This document shows positions 61,836-64,000 of a stretch of 64,000 nucleotides of DNA, piece after piece. Every line of letters starts with the position of its first letter. Position 1 is the stretch's first letter. Position numbers and translations under genes: made by a program. Below the pieces are notes generated by a model, which saw only the letters and a program-made list of their open reading frames with translations, was not told the DNA's origin and made no database searches. Source of the stretch: Trichomonas vaginalis G3 (Eukaryota; Parabasalia; Trichomonadida; Trichomonadidae); NCBI RefSeq assembly GCF_026262505.1, contig NC_067204.1:16904165-16968164 (forward strand). The letters are read 5' to 3'.

Positions 61836-62309
61836 TTAAATAGCTTCAGGGTCTATTTCTTCAACCATTTCACTTCCTTCGTCAATGTCAATAGAAGCTT
61901 CTTCAACCTTTGGTAAGAATTTCTGTATAACATCTTTGTTCGTTATTGTCTTCAGAGATGAAGGATAATATTTCACATTTGTTTCACCCTTCTTATATTC
62001 TTTCTATTCGGAAAGATTTAAAGCAATACTGAAGAAGTCAATATTAGAGTTCTTTATAACAGTATAATGAGTATCTTTGACATTCACGAAGAAACTCTTT
62101 TGTTTCAAAACTACTGCTAACTCTTGTGAAGTATAACGTTTGCGGTCAATGACGATAGCTAATGGTCTGACATACTGACCAAACTTAGATTCTTTCACAA
62201 ACTTCTTGTTAAAGATAACATTAACATTTGAAGCATTATTGAACTCATTCTTGATGGCAGTAGCGAGAGCATTGTATGAAAAGAACTTGCAATCTTGCAT
62301 GTGTTTCAT
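61836..62309 (-). pseudogene. Maverick gene with single in-frame TAG
   Basis: ATG 62309 encodes MKHMQDCKFFSYNALATAIK and IVIDRKRYTSQELAVVLKQK before TAG at 62004-62006. The same frame then continues without interruption for 55 more codons (EYKKGETNVKYYPSSLKTIT, SIDIDEGSEMVEEIDPEAI) to TAA 61836. Composition is uniform across the stop, so it was one gene of 157 residues. Family not recognised. It is divergent from the polymerase with 89 bp between starts. Confidence 0.55.
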
Positions 62310-62398
62310 TAAAATAAAAATATTAAATTATTTTGAAAAATAACTTAAAAAATCTAATCTAATTTTTTCAAAAAATATTTTTTTATTTCCTACTAAAG

Positions 62399-64000
62399 AT
62401 GTATCGGAAGTTGTCTAAGTTAGAACACTCGGAAATAAAACAACTTCTTACAGAAGCTAACATAGATGTTGCAAAACATTACGCAACAAACAAAAAAGCA
62501 CTCGCTGACTTCATTAAAGACTACAATGGTGCAATAAGTTATGATAGAATTCATGAGTTCATAAAGCCGCAACGCGGCGAGGACGAAGTCCATGCAAGAG
62601 CATTTCCTTTAAATGACGTTGCTATTGACTTATATCATAGACGTTCAGTACCTCATGAAGTAAGAAGAGAAATGTTTGACATAACAAATGCAAACGTTGG
62701 TGAAACAAGAAGAAGAGACGACACACTGAAACAACAGAGAAGAGAGATGTTTAAGAGCGCTATAGAACAAGTTCGCAAAGCTAACGATGTCATTCGTTCC
62801 ATTGACGACAAACCAAAAGAAGGTGAGAGATGGTTAAAGAAAGATGAAGAGAATAGGAAGAGAAATGTGAAGTCAGGCAATAGACTCATTGACTTTAACA
62901 TCGAAGCTTTAGATGAACCAAACAGAGACTACTTACACAAACATTTCGGTAAGGTTTTCATGAGACTCTTAGAGAAAATTAAAATAAACTCACAACAGAG
63001 ATGGATGGTATGTTATAAACTTGGTGGAAAGTATGAATGTTCTACGTTAAACCTCAATAATATTGGAACATTACTACATCAGCTCTTGAAGGAGAACTTT
63101 ATATCAGAGATAGAAGCAAATGCTGCAGGTATTGTTGAAATGCACTATGACTTCTTCTTGACAAACATAAAGAATCTTACCGAAATAAAGATGTATGATT
63201 TAACAGAATATGAAGGCTTAACGATGTCAGATGTAAAGAAAGGCAAACCAAAAAAGAGACCATATAGAGATGAAAGCACACTGACAAATGACCAGAAAGC
63301 CATTTTGGAAGCTCTTAAGCAAACAGGAAACCCAGCACTTATAGAAAGCTTTTGGAAAGATAATGGTGAAAAGAAGTTTTATAAGAAGAGAAGCGGTCAG
63401 TTCTGGAAGTATCTTTGCACATTACCTATAAATCTTGAACGCTACCAAATCTTCAATGAACTGAACAAAAGAACTGCAACACTTATGACAGAAGACAATT
63501 GTTCGTTTATGCTTGCATTCAGGCTGGAGTAAATGAAGAAACTATTGACCACATGAGAGAAGTCATTCGTGTTAGAGACTTTCCTCAAAGTAAAGTACAA
63601 GAAATTTCTGACGCAACAGGTATAGCATTTAATGTTACCATTGGTTATTTCAATGACTCAAGACATAATGAAATAAAGAGATACATACCAAAAGAATGTG
63701 AAACTGTTCGAACTATTGACTTACTTCTTGTTGAAGACCACTACATGCTAAATGAAAGATTACCAATGACAACATATTTCATTCGCAACTATATAGAAAT
63801 CTTGAAGGAGTGTGGTGGAATGAACATTGAGAAACAAATGAAGATTTATACAAAGAGAGAAGATAAATATGTAGTTCGTTATGATAGAACAACACCGTTA
63901 TGGGATGTTATGAAAACATTGTGGGAGTGCAAATATTTCGAACCTATTTCTTATGGAGAACTTTTCACATATACGACTGACTTATATAAACAGAACCTTG
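62399..64000 (+). pseudogene. Maverick family-B DNA polymerase, N-terminal part, one frameshift
   Basis: ATG 62399 gives 377 residues to 63532. The continuation from about 63505 is in another frame (YACIQAGVNEETIDHMREVI to the window edge), so one base, probably a T near 63500, is missing in the NCxVYAxxQ block. That block and the large helical N-terminus fit the N-terminal region of protein-primed Polinton polymerases. The exonuclease and polymerase motifs would lie beyond the window. Residues about 56-65 (PQRGEDEVHA) are copy B of the double-hairpin cassette. Confidence 0.75.
62566..62594 (+). repeat. double-hairpin coding cassette, copy B
   Basis: GCCGC-AAC-GCGGC, then GA, then GGAC-GAA-GTCC, then ATG, in frame inside the polymerase gene (peptide PQRGEDEVHA). 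Stem pairs differ from copy A in a compensatory way. Confidence 0.7.

Larger units (their letters stand above)
40990..64000. mobile_element. Maverick/Polinton element, right end outside window
   Basis: The region encodes the hallmark Maverick set: packaging ATPase (43278), retroviral-type integrase (49989 plus 58090), family-B DNA polymerase start (62399) and several capsid-type genes, plus a tail-collar fibre gene and KilA-N genes. The left edge near 40990 is judged from the end of the saposin frame and the start of repeated GGTTAAGTGG-type sequence. Nested inserts are a foldback element (46925-47760) and a MULE (50700-58089). Many genes have single frame breaks, so the element is decaying. 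Terminal repeats cannot be confirmed because the other end is outside. Confidence 0.88.

Overview
This window looks like nuclear DNA of a trichomonad parabasalid, most likely Trichomonas vaginalis or a close relative. That is an inference from content, not a database match. The DNA is AT-rich. The intact host genes are intronless ORFs, and several (12217, 29554, 56208) have a TCA-type Initiator-like motif 12-13 nt before the ATG. The repeat load is also typical: Maverick/Polinton DNA, a mariner of about 1.3 kb, a Mutator-like element and long inverted-repeat elements.

Layout. (1) 1-3550 is a decayed Maverick fragment: a capsid-type gene running off the left edge, two small related amphipathic proteins in convergent orientation with a mariner inserted exactly between their 3' ends, and two small ORFs. 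(2) 3850-12100 holds two broken beta-helix surface-protein-like paralogs in opposite orientation. Between them is a nest: a TTAA-flanked element (R) that received an unrelated 1.4-kb insert (S) and a foldback element. (3) 12200-24200 is ordinary host sequence: two coiled-coil proteins, SGT1, ribosomal protein L26 (uL24), a low-complexity protein, a TKL kinase with a helical-repeat tail, and an LRR protein. (4) 24232-27195 is two foldback elements flanking a Maverick relic. (5) 29500-39400 is host again: a protein with NPF/DPF-type motifs, a UBE3A-like HECT ligase with an AZUL zinc finger, a coiled-coil protein, a frameshifted GT61-like glycosyltransferase, an unknown protein, and SEC23. (6) At 39425-40457 is a near-complete solo copy of R, which serves as the empty-site reference for the nested copy. 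(7) From about 40990 to the window end a second Maverick interrupts a saposin-like host gene. It carries a packaging ATPase, several capsid-type genes, a phage tail-collar fibre gene, an integrase, KilA-N genes and the start of a family-B DNA polymerase. A foldback element has inserted in the fibre gene, and a 7.39-kb MULE with a 9-bp target duplication has inserted in the integrase.

Most coding relics of the mobile elements carry single-base frame breaks or single in-frame stops. Nearly all host genes are open, so these Mavericks are probably not autonomous now. The most unusual signals are in the second Maverick: (a) about 29-nt double-hairpin cassettes inserted in frame inside genes, with compensatory base changes between copies; (b) a repeated intergenic palindrome GGTGAGATCTCACC with GGTGA-type direct repeats; (c) an almost identical leader of about 60 nt before three genes; (d) fibre-gene modules that each step by -1 in reading frame.
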